Source of the DNA: Nitrospirota bacterium
GTDB taxonomy: Bacteria; Nitrospirota; Nitrospiria; JACQBW01
DNA length: 64,000 nucleotides
Assembly: GCA_016194305.1 (NCBI GenBank)
Contig: JACQBW010000011.1
Location: forward strand, 1 to 64,000
Reading direction: 5' to 3'
The position numbers and the translations under genes were made by a program. The notes beneath the pieces were generated by a model that saw only the letters and a program-made list of their open reading frames with translations, had not been told where the DNA came from and ran no database searches. Below are positions 38,347 to 47,470 of this stretch, piece after piece (position 1 is the stretch's first letter; each line of letters begins with the position of its first letter).

Positions 38347-39204
38347 TTATTTTCGATCATTCGGTTTCCAGCCGGATAAGACACATCGCTGAGCAATGAG
38401 TGGGATCAATGAGGACAGATCTTCAGATACGACCCGCATTACATCATCTGCAAGTTGTGGATTTTCAAAACATTCATAGGCGTCATCTAGAAAACCTCCA
38501 CGAAGAAGAGGATGATACAAAAACTCCGGACCCGGACCGCTTTCAATCTCCAGAGGAGATTCGGTCACTTTGATTTGTTCAAGACCGAGAGAAGATAACC
38601 AGTTATTTCCGTCTTTTGCAGAAGGTCGTTCTGAAACATACGATTTCAGCTTTTCCTGTTCATTCAGTAGCCCGCGTTTTGCCATTTCCTGATTAATCCT
38701 TTGCCAAATTGAATCGAATGTGCCGAGAGATGGAAACGTCAGAACGATTTGCCCGCCCGGATTGAGGTGGTCTACCAAACCACGAAGAACTTCAAATCGG
38801 TTTGGACGAAAGAACATGACCGAGAGGTTGCCCGTAATTCGATCAAAGGAGGGAAAAGCGGGAGGGATTGTCCGCATGTCGAGACAAAGGAATTGAAGCC
38901 AGGGGAGTTTTCTCCCTTGGATCGCCCGAGCTCGGGCGATTTGATTCTCGCGAATGTCAATCGCCAGAATCTGACCCGTCGGACCCATTTGCTCAGCCAG
39001 GTAGAATGCGGGAATGCCGGGGCCGCAGGCGATATCCAGTAGGGTCAACCCCGCCGGCGTCAGGACGAGGTGTTTTAACAACGATTCGGCGAAGGGCGTG
39101 GACCAATAATCCTGTTTCGGCAGAGGCCACTCTAATTTCAAGTCACTCATAGCTTGTACCACCGGATCTGAACGGGTTATTCCTCTGGGAATATTTTGAC
39201 ACAA
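38347..39204 (-). CDS. Class I SAM-dependent methyltransferase
   Basis: A 285-residue methyltransferase. LLDIACGPGIPAFYLAEQMGP is SAM motif I and ILAIDIRENQIARARA motif II; FDRITGNLSVMFFRPNRF follows the usual order. The N-terminus (MCQNIPRGITRSDP) and C-terminal third have no family I recognise. It ends 25 bp before the ars promoter on the same strand. It lacks the spaced cysteines of arsenite methyltransferase ArsM, so I do not link it to arsenic. Confidence 0.75.
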   Translation of the reverse strand: MCQNIPRGITRSDPVVQAMSDLKLEWPLPKQDYWSTPFAESLLKHLVLTPAGLTLLDIACGPGIPAFYLAEQMGPTGQILAIDIRENQIARARAIQGRKLPWLQFLCLDMRTIPPAFPSFDRITGNLSVMFFRPNRFEVLRGLVDHLNPGGQIVLTFPSLGTFDSIWQRINQEMAKRGLLNEQEKLKSYVSERPSAKDGNNWLSSLGLEQIKVTESPLEIESGPGPEFLYHPLLRGGFLDDAYECFENPQLADDVMRVVSEDLSSLIPLIAQRCVLSGWKPNDRK

Positions 39205-39437
39205 TTTTGACCGACAGGGGAGAAATATATGGGCGAATCCTGTTAGCCTATTCCAGGAACTGCCTGCCGGAAGAAGTTTGCTTAGCTTCAGGATTCTGAA
39301 TTTGGGAGAGAAATGAGCATGGCTGAAACCCTCAACGAACGTTGGCCTGAATGTGAGTGGAGAACTGGAACTCCTGAGATCCGAAACGAATTTTGCCTCA
39401 CGACAAAACGGTCAATGTTTTTACTGATTAAGAATTG

Positions 39438-40373
39438 TTACTTCGTAAGAAGCTGGGCTGAAATCCCGCTGACCAATAGGGTTCCCAACAGTACCAGAGC
39501 CGTACCTGCTAACTGTAAGATCGATACCGATTCGCCGAGAAAAAGATAGGCGAGCCCAATGGTTATGACAGGTCCCGTTGAGCCGATGATCGAAGTTCGA
39601 CTGGCACCTATCCGGTGAATCCCCTTTGAAATCAGAAAAGTCGGCAAAACCGTTGAAAAGAGAGCCATGGCGAGACTGAGTTCGTAGACTTTCAATGGGA
39701 GCCTTAACGTCGAGAACGGACGCGTCATGAGAAACTGAAAAATAACGGCGACGCTCGAGATCGTCATCGCGAAAGAGGTAAACCGGGTGGCCCCCATTTT
39801 CTCGATCAGTCGGGTACTTCCAACAAGGTAAACCGCGTAGGAAAGTGCACTGACAAAAACAAGCCCCGACCCGAGGATGACATCTTTTTGATTAAAAGAG
39901 AGGTCGTGAAAAACAACCAGCATGATTCCCGTGTAGCTGAGAAGAATCGCAAGGAGTTCCTTTTTTAAAACGGGCTGTTTCAGAAAAAAGGCGGTGAGCA
40001 GGACCACAAAGGTTGGATAGATAAAAAGAATTAATCTTTCCAGTCCGGCCGAAATGTACTGCAGACCCAGAAAATCAAAATAACTGGCGAGATAATACCC
40101 GATTGATCCCAACGCCACGATAGCGATCCAATCTGTCTGATTGAGCAGCGTCCCGTTACTTTGACGGATCTTCCAGAGCGCGATGATGAGGAAAAACGGG
40201 AGAGAAAACCCCATTCTCAAACTCAAAAGAGTGATGGGATCGACGGAATCATAATAGGCCAGCTTGATCAATATGGCCTTCGCGGAAAAGCCAATCGCTC
40301 CCAAAAAGACGAGACCGGCTCCAGTCATCGAACCTATCTTATCTGGATTGTTTCGATTAGATTCAGTGGGCAA
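39438..40373 (-). CDS. EamA/DMT-family transporter
   Basis: A 311-residue membrane protein with ten predicted helices in two EamA repeats: GLVFLGAIGFSAKAILIKLAYY...LRMGFSLPFFLIIAL for the first and VILGSGLVFVSALSYAVYLVGSTR for the second. FLFLGESVSIL near the end is the typical EamA E-motif (here YLFLGES). Such drug/metabolite carriers export amino acids or nucleotide-like compounds; the substrate is unknown. Between it and the methyltransferase (39205-39437) I see only an unconvincing short frame. Confidence 0.87.
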   Translation of the reverse strand: MPTESNRNNPDKIGSMTGAGLVFLGAIGFSAKAILIKLAYYDSVDPITLLSLRMGFSLPFFLIIALWKIRQSNGTLLNQTDWIAIVALGSIGYYLASYFDFLGLQYISAGLERLILFIYPTFVVLLTAFFLKQPVLKKELLAILLSYTGIMLVVFHDLSFNQKDVILGSGLVFVSALSYAVYLVGSTRLIEKMGATRFTSFAMTISSVAVIFQFLMTRPFSTLRLPLKVYELSLAMALFSTVLPTFLISKGIHRIGASRTSIIGSTGPVITIGLAYLFLGESVSILQLAGTALVLLGTLLVSGISAQLLTK

Positions 40374-40385
40374 CTTAAAGATGCT

Positions 40386-40838
40386 TTACAGGTTCAGGGG
40401 TTTAGTCGGTGAGAGGACCGCTTCCGGCCGGTTCTGCCATATCGAGGGGTTGGCGTCAACATAGACTTCAACTTCGTTTCCGTCTGGATCGAGAATATAA
40501 ATGCTTTGGGACACCGTGTGGTCCGACATTCCTTTAATCGAAACTTTTGCAGCCTCGAGTTCATTTTTGGCTGCACGCAGGGCATCCAGGTCATCACCAA
40601 TTTTGATTCCGATATGGTAGAGTCCGGTCCTCTTTCCCGGGGAGGGACCCCTGGCATCTTCTCCGACTTCGATTAAGAGGATTTCATGGTGGTTACGGCC
40701 CGAAGTGAGTGCCGCTGCAGGAAAATCGAGCTGGCCATTTTCGATCCGTTTAAATCCAAGAAGGTCCTGGTAAAAAGCAAGAGACCGTTTCAAATTCCTG
40801 ACGTAAAAAACGACATGACCTAAATGATGTGCCTTCAT
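40386..40838 (-). CDS. VOC-family dioxygenase-like protein
   Basis: About 150 residues from ATG 40838 (MKAHHLGHVVFYVRN), the usual start for this family; an earlier in-frame start at 40877 adds 13 odd residues. The metal site appears complete: His in HLGHVVFYV, His in LYHIGIKI and Glu in GNEVEVYVD, which suggests an active glyoxalase or extradiol-dioxygenase-like enzyme. It ends 12 bp before the EamA gene start on the same strand and may be cotranscribed. Confidence 0.8.
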   Translation of the reverse strand: MKAHHLGHVVFYVRNLKRSLAFYQDLLGFKRIENGQLDFPAAALTSGRNHHEILLIEVGEDARGPSPGKRTGLYHIGIKIGDDLDALRAAKNELEAAKVSIKGMSDHTVSQSIYILDPDGNEVEVYVDANPSIWQNRPEAVLSPTKPLNL

Positions 40839-41015
40839 GTTAGGGAAATTATAGGCTCCGTTCACTTTTAATGTCAATGGAATCGGAATGCTTCATTTAG
40901 TTATCGTCCGAATGTTGCGGACGTATTGAGTGAAAAGGAAATGAGATTGATCGTATCTTGAAATTCTGTTAAAAATATCAGATAAATTTTATTTAATCGG
41001 ACGGTTAGGAGTCGT

Positions 41016-42314
41016 ATGAAGATATGTATGATCGGTTCGGGCTATGTGGGGTTGGTTACGGGAGCCTGTTTCGCTGAGTTTGGAGTTCAGACTGTTTGCA
41101 TTGATAAAGATCTTTCGAAGATCAAAAAACTTGAAAATGGAGAAATCCCTTTTTATGAGCCCGGATTAAAGGAGTTGGTTGCAAAAAATGTTGCGCAGAA
41201 CAGGCTCTCCTTTTCGACCGATCTCAGCCGGTCAATTGAGAAATGCGAGGTGATCTTTATTGCTGCGGGAACACCTCAAGGTCATAACCGGGAAGCAGAT
41301 CTGACAGCCGTGAAAGAGGTGGCCAAGATGATCGGTCGCAATTTGAGAGGATATAAGGTCGTTGTGACGAAAAGCACAGTACCGGTCGGAACGAGTGAAA
41401 TTGTCAAGGCGATCATCACCCGGAACGCGAAGAAACCAACTTTTGACATGGTTTCCAATCCGGAATTCTTGAGAGAAGGCTCGGCAATTGAAGATTTTAT
41501 GCGTCCCAACCGGATTGTGATCGGATCGGATAGTCAAAAGGCGCTTGAAATCATGAAAGATCTTTATCGAGTCCTCTATTTAATTGAAACGCCGTTCGTC
41601 TTGACGGACCTGAGAACCGCGGAACTGATCAAATATGCTTCGAACTCTTTTTTGGCGACCAAAATTTCGTTTATTAATGAAATGGCCAATTTGTGCGAGG
41701 AGATCGGGGCCGATATTCAAATGGTGGCCAAGGGGATGGGCCTGGATCAGCGAATCGGGAGAAAGTTCCTCCATGCCGGGCCAGGATTTGGAGGATCCTG
41801 TTTTCCAAAAGATACTCAAGCGCTTGTTAAAATAGCCGAAAAAGCTGGCTATTCCTTTCAAATCGTTAAGGCAGCGATTCAAATAAACGAAAAACAGCGT
41901 TTTCGGATGGTTCAAAAAATCCAGACGGCCCTGGGAAGTTTCAAAAACAAGACGGTAGGCGTGCTTGGGCTGTCCTTTAAGCCGAACACGGATGATCTGA
42001 GAGAATCTCCTTCAATGGCCATTATTGAGCAACTGCAGGTTAAAGGGGTCGCTGTCAGGGCATTTGATCCTGTAGCCATGCCGGGGGCCAAACTCATGAA
42101 TAAGAAACTGAACTGTTGCGAAGATCCGTATCAAACAGCGAAAGAGGCCGATGCCTTGATACTTATGACGGAATGGAACGAATTCAGAAGTCTCGATCTG
42201 GTCCGAATCAGGGAATTACTCAGAAAGCCGCTATTAATTGACCTCCGGAACGTATACGAACCACAAAAAGTTCGCGACGCGGGATTGACCTATGTCTCTG
42301 TCGGTCGTAAATAA
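41016..42314 (+). CDS. ugd: UDP-glucose 6-dehydrogenase
   Basis: A 432-residue enzyme oxidising UDP-glucose to UDP-glucuronate with NAD. ICMIGSGYVGLVTGACFAE is the NAD-binding turn; the catalytic Cys is C262 in GPGFGGSCFPKDTQAL; the C-terminal domain has GLSFKPNTDDLRESPS. AGGAG precedes the ATG. Its TAA overlaps the next gene's ATG (TAATG), so the two are coupled and together make UDP-galacturonate-type sugars for surface polysaccharides. Confidence 0.95.
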   Translation: MKICMIGSGYVGLVTGACFAEFGVQTVCIDKDLSKIKKLENGEIPFYEPGLKELVAKNVAQNRLSFSTDLSRSIEKCEVIFIAAGTPQGHNREADLTAVKEVAKMIGRNLRGYKVVVTKSTVPVGTSEIVKAIITRNAKKPTFDMVSNPEFLREGSAIEDFMRPNRIVIGSDSQKALEIMKDLYRVLYLIETPFVLTDLRTAELIKYASNSFLATKISFINEMANLCEEIGADIQMVAKGMGLDQRIGRKFLHAGPGFGGSCFPKDTQALVKIAEKAGYSFQIVKAAIQINEKQRFRMVQKIQTALGSFKNKTVGVLGLSFKPNTDDLRESPSMAIIEQLQVKGVAVRAFDPVAMPGAKLMNKKLNCCEDPYQTAKEADALILMTEWNEFRSLDLVRIRELLRKPLLIDLRNVYEPQKVRDAGLTYVSVGRK

Positions 42315-43267
42315 TGGAAAATATTCTCGTGACAGGTGCGGCTGGTTTTATCGGATCTCACCTTACTGAACGGCTCCTCGCCCATGGATATCGGATCCTG
42401 GGACTCGACAATTTCGATCCCTTTTATGATCCTGCAACTAAAAGAAACAACGTAGAAATTTTTAAGAATCATCCCCAATTTTCCATGCTGGAAGGAGATA
42501 TCCGGGATATTTCGTTTTTAAAAGAGATTTTTTCACGTTACCCGATCGACAAGATCATTCATCTGGCCGCACGCGCCGGTGTCAGGCCATCGATCCAGGA
42601 CCCATCACTCTATGAAGAGGTGAATGTCCGGGGGACTTTGAACCTTCTTGAATTATCAAAAGAAAAACAGATCCGACAATTTGTTTTTGCCTCATCCTCC
42701 TCCGTTTACGGTGGAAACAAGAAGATACCTTTTTCAGAAGGTGATCCCGTGGATTCACCGGTCTCCCCTTATGCCGTGACAAAAAAGGCGGGAGAGCTTC
42801 TTTGTTATAACTATCATCATCTTTTTAATATTCCAATGACCTGCTTGCGTTTTTTTACCGTTTATGGTCCAAGACAAAGGCCGGAAATGGCAATTCATTT
42901 ATTTGCGCGCGCTATTCTTGAAGGAAAAAATCTCCCCCTTTACGGAGATGGAACTACCCGACGTGATTTTACCTATATCGAAGATATTATTGACGGGATT
43001 GTACTCGCTTTAGAAAAGACCTTTGACTATGAAATATTTAATTTGGGGGAATCGGTCTCTTACCCCATCATGGAAGTCATACAACTCCTCTCAAAACTGA
43101 TTGGAAAACCAGCTCACATTCAGCATCTACCCTTCCAACCTGGCGATATGCTCGTTACCTACGCAGACATCTCGAAAGCACGCGATAGGTTAAAATATGA
43201 GCCAAGAACTCCCCTTGAAAAAGGACTGGAAATTTTTGTAAAACAGCTCAAAATAAATCATAAATAA
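42314..43267 (+). CDS. UDP-glucuronate 4-epimerase-like protein
   Basis: A 317-residue extended SDR. VTGAAGFIGSHLTERLL is the NAD turn, ASSSSVYG supplies the Ser, and Y153-xxx-K157 (SPYAVTKK) the catalytic pair. FDPFYDPATKRNNV and the coupling to ugd indicate UDP-glucuronate as substrate, converted to UDP-galacturonate. Without the dehydrogenase neighbour the sequence alone would also allow UDP-glucose epimerase. Confidence 0.88.
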   Translation: MENILVTGAAGFIGSHLTERLLAHGYRILGLDNFDPFYDPATKRNNVEIFKNHPQFSMLEGDIRDISFLKEIFSRYPIDKIIHLAARAGVRPSIQDPSLYEEVNVRGTLNLLELSKEKQIRQFVFASSSSVYGGNKKIPFSEGDPVDSPVSPYAVTKKAGELLCYNYHHLFNIPMTCLRFFTVYGPRQRPEMAIHLFARAILEGKNLPLYGDGTTRRDFTYIEDIIDGIVLALEKTFDYEIFNLGESVSYPIMEVIQLLSKLIGKPAHIQHLPFQPGDMLVTYADISKARDRLKYEPRTPLEKGLEIFVKQLKINHK

Positions 43268-43285
43268 TTGAAATTATTATATTTT

Positions 43286-43317
43286 AATAATAATGTTCCA
43301 CGTGGAACATTATTATT
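43286..43317. promoter_or_regulatory. parS site 1 inside a 32-bp perfect palindrome
   Basis: TGTTCCACGTGGAACA (43294-43309) is a ParB centromere site. The symmetry extends to 16 bp on each side (AATAATAATGTTCCAC and its complement), longer than the other two parS copies. It lies just before rsmG. Confidence 0.88.
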
Positions 43318-43333
43318 TGGCAGGAAAAAACTT

Positions 43334-43957
43334 TTGAATGAGCTGTTAATAAGGGGTTCAAACGCATTAGGAATTCCGCTTTCTGACCATCAGCTCTTGC
43401 AGTTCATGGAATATTATGCGTTTCTCCTTTTTTGGAACAAATCGGTCAATTTGACCACCATTACGGGGGAAGAAGAGGTGGCTCAGAAGCACTTTATTGA
43501 TTCCCTTGCATATACCAAAGCTTTTCCTTTGGGCTATTTAAACCTAAAATTTCTCGATATCGGGAGTGGAGCGGGATTCCCTGGTGTTCCTCTCAAAATA
43601 GCTTTTCCATATCTTGATATCAGTCTTATGGAACCTTCCTTTAAGAGGACCTCTTTTTTGCATCTGCTCAATAGTAAACTTAATCTCAATGTGAGAATTA
43701 TTGAGAAAAAGGCGGAAGTGTGGCTTGAGGAAGAGAGGGAAACTTTTGATATAATGATGATGCGAGCGGTTGGGCATATCGATAGTTTTGTCAATAAGAT
43801 ATTAGGTTATTTGAACAGGAACGGAAGAATGATTATCTCGAGTGGTCCCAGACCCTTTGATTTTAAGAACAATGGTCAGCGAAGAATTGAGACTTTTTCG
43901 TATACCCTTCCTTTTACTACAATTCAGAGAAGTTTATTGATTATTCATAGGGATTAA
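43334..43957 (+). CDS. rsmG: 16S rRNA (guanine527-N7)-methyltransferase
   Basis: About 207 residues from a TTG at 43334, with AGGA 8 nt upstream; an in-frame TTG at 43268 would run through the parS palindrome. RsmG methylates G527 of 16S rRNA. LKFLDIGSGAGFPGVPLKIAFP is the SAM-binding motif and SLMEPSFKRTSFLHLL the next; FIDSLAYTKAFPL and the C-terminal region fit the family. It is the first gene of the usual rsmG-parA-parB cluster. Confidence 0.92.
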   Translation: MNELLIRGSNALGIPLSDHQLLQFMEYYAFLLFWNKSVNLTTITGEEEVAQKHFIDSLAYTKAFPLGYLNLKFLDIGSGAGFPGVPLKIAFPYLDISLMEPSFKRTSFLHLLNSKLNLNVRIIEKKAEVWLEEERETFDIMMMRAVGHIDSFVNKILGYLNRNGRMIISSGPRPFDFKNNGQRRIETFSYTLPFTTIQRSLLIIHRD

Positions 43958-44016
43958 ATTAAAAAAACATGACCCATGTAATCGTAAATAATTGAATTTA
44001 TAGATGAATTAGAAAT

Positions 44017-44077
44017 TGTTCCACGTGGAACAATTTCTTTGCACAAGAAATGACGTTAAAATGTTCCACGTGGAACA
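44017..44077. promoter_or_regulatory. parS sites 2 and 3
   Basis: TGTTCCACGTGGAACA occurs exactly at 44017-44032 and 44062-44077, 29 bp apart, in the gap between rsmG and parA. They are identical to site 1 and are the loading sites for ParB. Confidence 0.9.
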
Positions 44078-44178
44078 TTTTAATCAAAGAATTATTGAAT
44101 TTTTTATTATATGTGTTATTATCCCACTTTCTTTACATGATATTATTTTCATTTTTTCAAATCGGTTAATTTCTATCT

Positions 44179-44946
44179 ATGAGTCGAATTATTGCAATCG
44201 CTAATCAAAAAGGGGGTGTGGGAAAAACGACAACCGCGATTAATCTTTCCGCCTCCCTGGCTGTTCTCGAGAAGAAAGTCTTATTAATTGATTCAGATCC
44301 TCAGGGAAACGCCACCAGTGGCTGCGGAATAGATAAAGGAGGTGATCATTTAACACTTTATAATATCTATTCGCAACAGAACGCCATGAAAGAAGTTCGG
44401 CTTGAGACGGAAATAAAAAACCTTCATGTGATTCCATCCACGGGGGATTTGGTTGCGGCTGAAATTGAATTGATCCAATACCCAAATCGCGAATTTGTTC
44501 TCAAAAATGCTGTTGACATCATAAAGGGAGAGTACGATTACATCATTATTGATTGTCCTCCCTCCCTCGGGTTATTAACAGTGAATTCCCTTGTAGCAGC
44601 TCAGGCTGTACTCATCCCGGTGCAGTGCGAATATTATGCGATGGAGGGTTTGACTCAACTCTTGAAAACCATCCAGCTTATTCAAAAGTCGCTCAATCCA
44701 GACTTGGAACTGGAAGGGCTTCTCATGACGATGTTTGACAGCAGAAATTCTCTTTGCAACCAGGTCGTCGAAGAGGTTAGAAAACATTTTAACGAGAAAG
44801 TTTTTGATATTGCGATTCCGCGCAATGTGGCACTTGCTGAGGCGCCCAGCCATGGGAAACCCGTTATCTTGTATAATATTTTATCCAAAGGAGCTCAAAC
44901 TTATTTGGAAGCAGCAAAAGAATTAATCGTGAATTCCGTTACCTAA
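44179..44946 (+). CDS. parA: Chromosome-partitioning ATPase ParA/Soj
   Basis: A 255-residue ATPase that moves replicated origins apart with ParB. The deviant Walker A is QKGGVGKTTTA (residues 10-20), with SDPQGNATSG and IIDCPPSLGLLTVNSL as the other ATPase motifs. Chromosomal type: no N-terminal helix-turn-helix. Followed by parB 65 bp downstream. Confidence 0.96.
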   Translation: MSRIIAIANQKGGVGKTTTAINLSASLAVLEKKVLLIDSDPQGNATSGCGIDKGGDHLTLYNIYSQQNAMKEVRLETEIKNLHVIPSTGDLVAAEIELIQYPNREFVLKNAVDIIKGEYDYIIIDCPPSLGLLTVNSLVAAQAVLIPVQCEYYAMEGLTQLLKTIQLIQKSLNPDLELEGLLMTMFDSRNSLCNQVVEEVRKHFNEKVFDIAIPRNVALAEAPSHGKPVILYNILSKGAQTYLEAAKELIVNSVT

Positions 44947-45011
44947 TGGGAATGTCGTATATCCATTGACAAGAATGAGTTAAATGGTTCATAAATTAAC
45001 ATAATTTATAA

Positions 45012-45887
45012 ATGGAGCAAAAAATGATTGATCGGCAAAAGTTGGGGAAAGGTCTGAGCGTTCTGATTAGACAGAATACCTTGGAAAATGAGGAAAGAAA
45101 CCGAGATTTTATAGAGTTGGACCTTTCCAGGATCGTTCCGAACAAATACCAGCCAAGAATCGAGTTTGATTCGTCGGAGCTGGAAGAGCTTGCCGCGTCC
45201 ATACAAGTCAATGGGGTGATACAACCTGTCATGGTCAGGAGTAAAGGACTCAATCAATATGAGCTCGTGGCTGGAGAAAGGCGGTTTCGCGCATCACAAA
45301 TGGCTGGATTAAAAAAGATACCGGCCTATATTAGAAACATTTCAGATCGGGAGATGCTTGAGTTTGCACTGATTGAAAACATCCAGAGGGCAGATCTTAA
45401 TCCGCTTGAAGAGGCGCGCGCCTATGAACGTCTCATCAAAGAATTTGGTTTGACTCAGGAGGGGATTGCAAAGCAGGTCGGAAAAGAGCGATCAAGCATC
45501 GCAAATAGCTTACGTCTTCTCGAACTTCCGAAAGAGATTAGAGATTTAATTTCTGACGGAAAGCTTTCGGTTGGACATGCTAAGATTTTGATGACGATAC
45601 AGATGAGGGATCATCAAATGGAGCTCGTACATCAAATCCTGGAAAAAGGGATCTCTGTTAGACAGGCAGACCTTCTGGCAAAAAAAATTGCGCAACCAAG
45701 ACACACTCGAAATAAAAGAAAAGAAGCCGTATGGGTTGATCTGGAAGACCGTCTGAAGAGATCATTAGGAACAAAGGTTTCTATTGAAACCGGCCGCAAG
45801 GGTGGAAAAATTATGATAGAATATTATGGTCCAGAAGATCTGGAACGATTGATGGAAATCATGCTCGGCTGGAACCAGCAGGGATAA
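45012..45887 (+). CDS. parB: Chromosome-partitioning protein ParB
   Basis: A 291-residue CTP-dependent clamp that loads at parS. The N-terminal domain shows the CTP motifs GVIQPVMVR and VAGERRFRASQMAG, and a helix-turn-helix follows (LTQEGIAKQVGKERSSIANSLRLL). The C-terminal dimerisation domain ends near GKIMIEYYGPEDLERL. Targets are the three parS sites at 43294, 44017 and 44062. Confidence 0.96.
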   Translation: MEQKMIDRQKLGKGLSVLIRQNTLENEERNRDFIELDLSRIVPNKYQPRIEFDSSELEELAASIQVNGVIQPVMVRSKGLNQYELVAGERRFRASQMAGLKKIPAYIRNISDREMLEFALIENIQRADLNPLEEARAYERLIKEFGLTQEGIAKQVGKERSSIANSLRLLELPKEIRDLISDGKLSVGHAKILMTIQMRDHQMELVHQILEKGISVRQADLLAKKIAQPRHTRNKRKEAVWVDLEDRLKRSLGTKVSIETGRKGGKIMIEYYGPEDLERLMEIMLGWNQQG

Positions 45888-45949
45888 ACTATTAATAATC
45901 GGGCGAAAGAAACAGCGCCCTAAAATCTTAAATTATAGGAGCCGGCTCT

Positions 45950-46357
45950 ATGCTGACAAAAGAAAAAGAACGGAAAGATTCGTCGACGACAAATTCCGGA
46001 GAGATTATCGCTTTTCTCGGAAAGGGAACTTCGTTTAAAGGGGTTATTACTTACGAAGGGACTGTCCGGATTGATGGCAACGTCGAAGGAGAGATTATTA
46101 CCAAAGGCGCTCTCGTTATTGGGGAATCGGCAGAAATCAAGGCGGAAATTGAAGTCGGAACGCTGGTCTGCGGTGGAGCGATCAACGGAAATATCGTTGC
46201 ATTTGAAAAAGTTCAACTCATTGCCCCGGCGATTGTCACCGGGACGATTAAAACTCCGATTCTGATCATAGAAGAAGGGGTCCGCTTCAATGGTTCGGTC
46301 GACATGGGAAAGTCCGCATCTCATCAATCGGTTGCCGAACTTCGTAAAGGTGAGTAA
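45950..46357 (+). CDS. Bactofilin
   Basis: A 135-residue bactofilin, a filament-forming beta-helix cytoskeletal protein. The core repeats hexapeptide-like turns: TSFKGVITYEGTVRIDGNVEGEI, GALVIGESAEIKAEI and TVCGGAINGNIV to FNGSVDMG. N- and C-termini are short and disordered. It follows parB in the same direction with AGGAG 9-10 nt before the ATG; bactofilins in some bacteria position the partition machinery. Confidence 0.9.
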   Translation: MLTKEKERKDSSTTNSGEIIAFLGKGTSFKGVITYEGTVRIDGNVEGEIITKGALVIGESAEIKAEIEVGTLVCGGAINGNIVAFEKVQLIAPAIVTGTIKTPILIIEEGVRFNGSVDMGKSASHQSVAELRKGE

Positions 46358-46405
46358 AGCACACACGCCATTCTATTAATCACCCATCCATTCTGGTTTT
46401 AACTG

Positions 46406-47470
46406 ATGAAAATTGCAGTTGGAATGAGCGGTGGGGTCGACAGTGCAGTGACCGCAGCGCTTTTAAAAAAAGAGGGCCATGATGTAGTTGGAATCCATCT
46501 CCGTCTCTACAAGGATGAGGGGGATGACGCGAAACATTGGCTAGACCGCTCTTGTTGTAAGATAGGTTTGGCGAGGCATGTGGTCAATCAACTCAAAATA
46601 CCCTTGGAGGTCTTTGATGTTCAGGAAGCTTTTCAGTCCGTGGTCATTGACAATTTTGCTGAAGAGTATCATAGAGGGAGGACTCCGAATCCCTGTGTGC
46701 GATGTAATGAAACGATTAAATTTGGCACTTTAATCGAAAAAGCGAAATCGCTTGGAGCGGATTCCATCGCGACAGGGCACTATGCGAAAATAAAATTTAA
46801 TGATTTAAGAGAATCTTTTCAATTACTTAGGCCAAAGGATCTTCTAAAGGATCAGACTTATTTTCTCTACCGTTTGAAGCAAGATCAGCTCAAATCAGTC
46901 TATTTTCCTCTTGCAGAGATGGAAAAAAAAGAAATTTATCGTATTGCGGAAGAGCTCGACTTTCCTTATGAAGATGTTCAGGAAAGTCAGGAAGTCTGTT
47001 TTGTGAATCAAGGTGACTATCGGACGTTTTTGAGAGAAGAGCGGGGAATCTCTGGCTCAAAAGGAAGTTTTGTTTCAGGGGAGGGGAAAATCCTCGGAGA
47101 ACATGAAGGAGTTCCTTTTTATACAGTTGGACAGCGAAAAGGTCTGGGAGTGGCTTTCGGAAAGCGACAATTTGTGATCGAGATTAAACCAAGAGAAAAT
47201 CAAATTGTCTTGGGAAGTGAACCCGATCTCATGAAGAATGAGATGCGGGTAAGTGATTTAAACTGGATTTCGGGCGAGGCTCCAGTCAAGGCGGTTCAAG
47301 CCACAGTGAAGATTCGATATCGATCAAGGGAGGCGAAAGGAGAAATCCAACCGTTGGGACAAGACCGCGTCCGTGTCACTTTTGACGAGCCGCAAAAGGG
47401 AATTTCACCTGGGCAGTCGGCTGTATTTTACCAGAAAGAGGAAGTCCTGGGAGGCGGGGTAATCGATTGA
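46406..47470 (+). CDS. mnmA: tRNA-specific 2-thiouridylase MnmA
   Basis: A 354-residue enzyme adding sulfur to wobble uridine of tRNA. The PP-loop is GMSGGVDSAVT (residues 6-16); the catalytic Cys97 lies in NPCVRCN and Cys198 in SQEVCFV. FYTVGQRKGLGVA and the C-terminal beta-barrel complete it. Its TGA overlaps the TTG start of the next gene (TTGA). Confidence 0.96.
   Translation: MKIAVGMSGGVDSAVTAALLKKEGHDVVGIHLRLYKDEGDDAKHWLDRSCCKIGLARHVVNQLKIPLEVFDVQEAFQSVVIDNFAEEYHRGRTPNPCVRCNETIKFGTLIEKAKSLGADSIATGHYAKIKFNDLRESFQLLRPKDLLKDQTYFLYRLKQDQLKSVYFPLAEMEKKEIYRIAEELDFPYEDVQESQEVCFVNQGDYRTFLREERGISGSKGSFVSGEGKILGEHEGVPFYTVGQRKGLGVAFGKRQFVIEIKPRENQIVLGSEPDLMKNEMRVSDLNWISGEAPVKAVQATVKIRYRSREAKGEIQPLGQDRVRVTFDEPQKGISPGQSAVFYQKEEVLGGGVID

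Noticed and set aside
38347-39204. Methyltransferase beside the ars operon as a possible arsenite methylase
   Set aside because: The spaced cysteines that ArsM needs are absent and it is separated from arsR by the ars promoter.
39313-39549. Short plus-strand frame with GGGAGAG before its ATG
   Set aside because: It runs into the antisense of the EamA gene, and the peptide shows no family or regular codon pattern.
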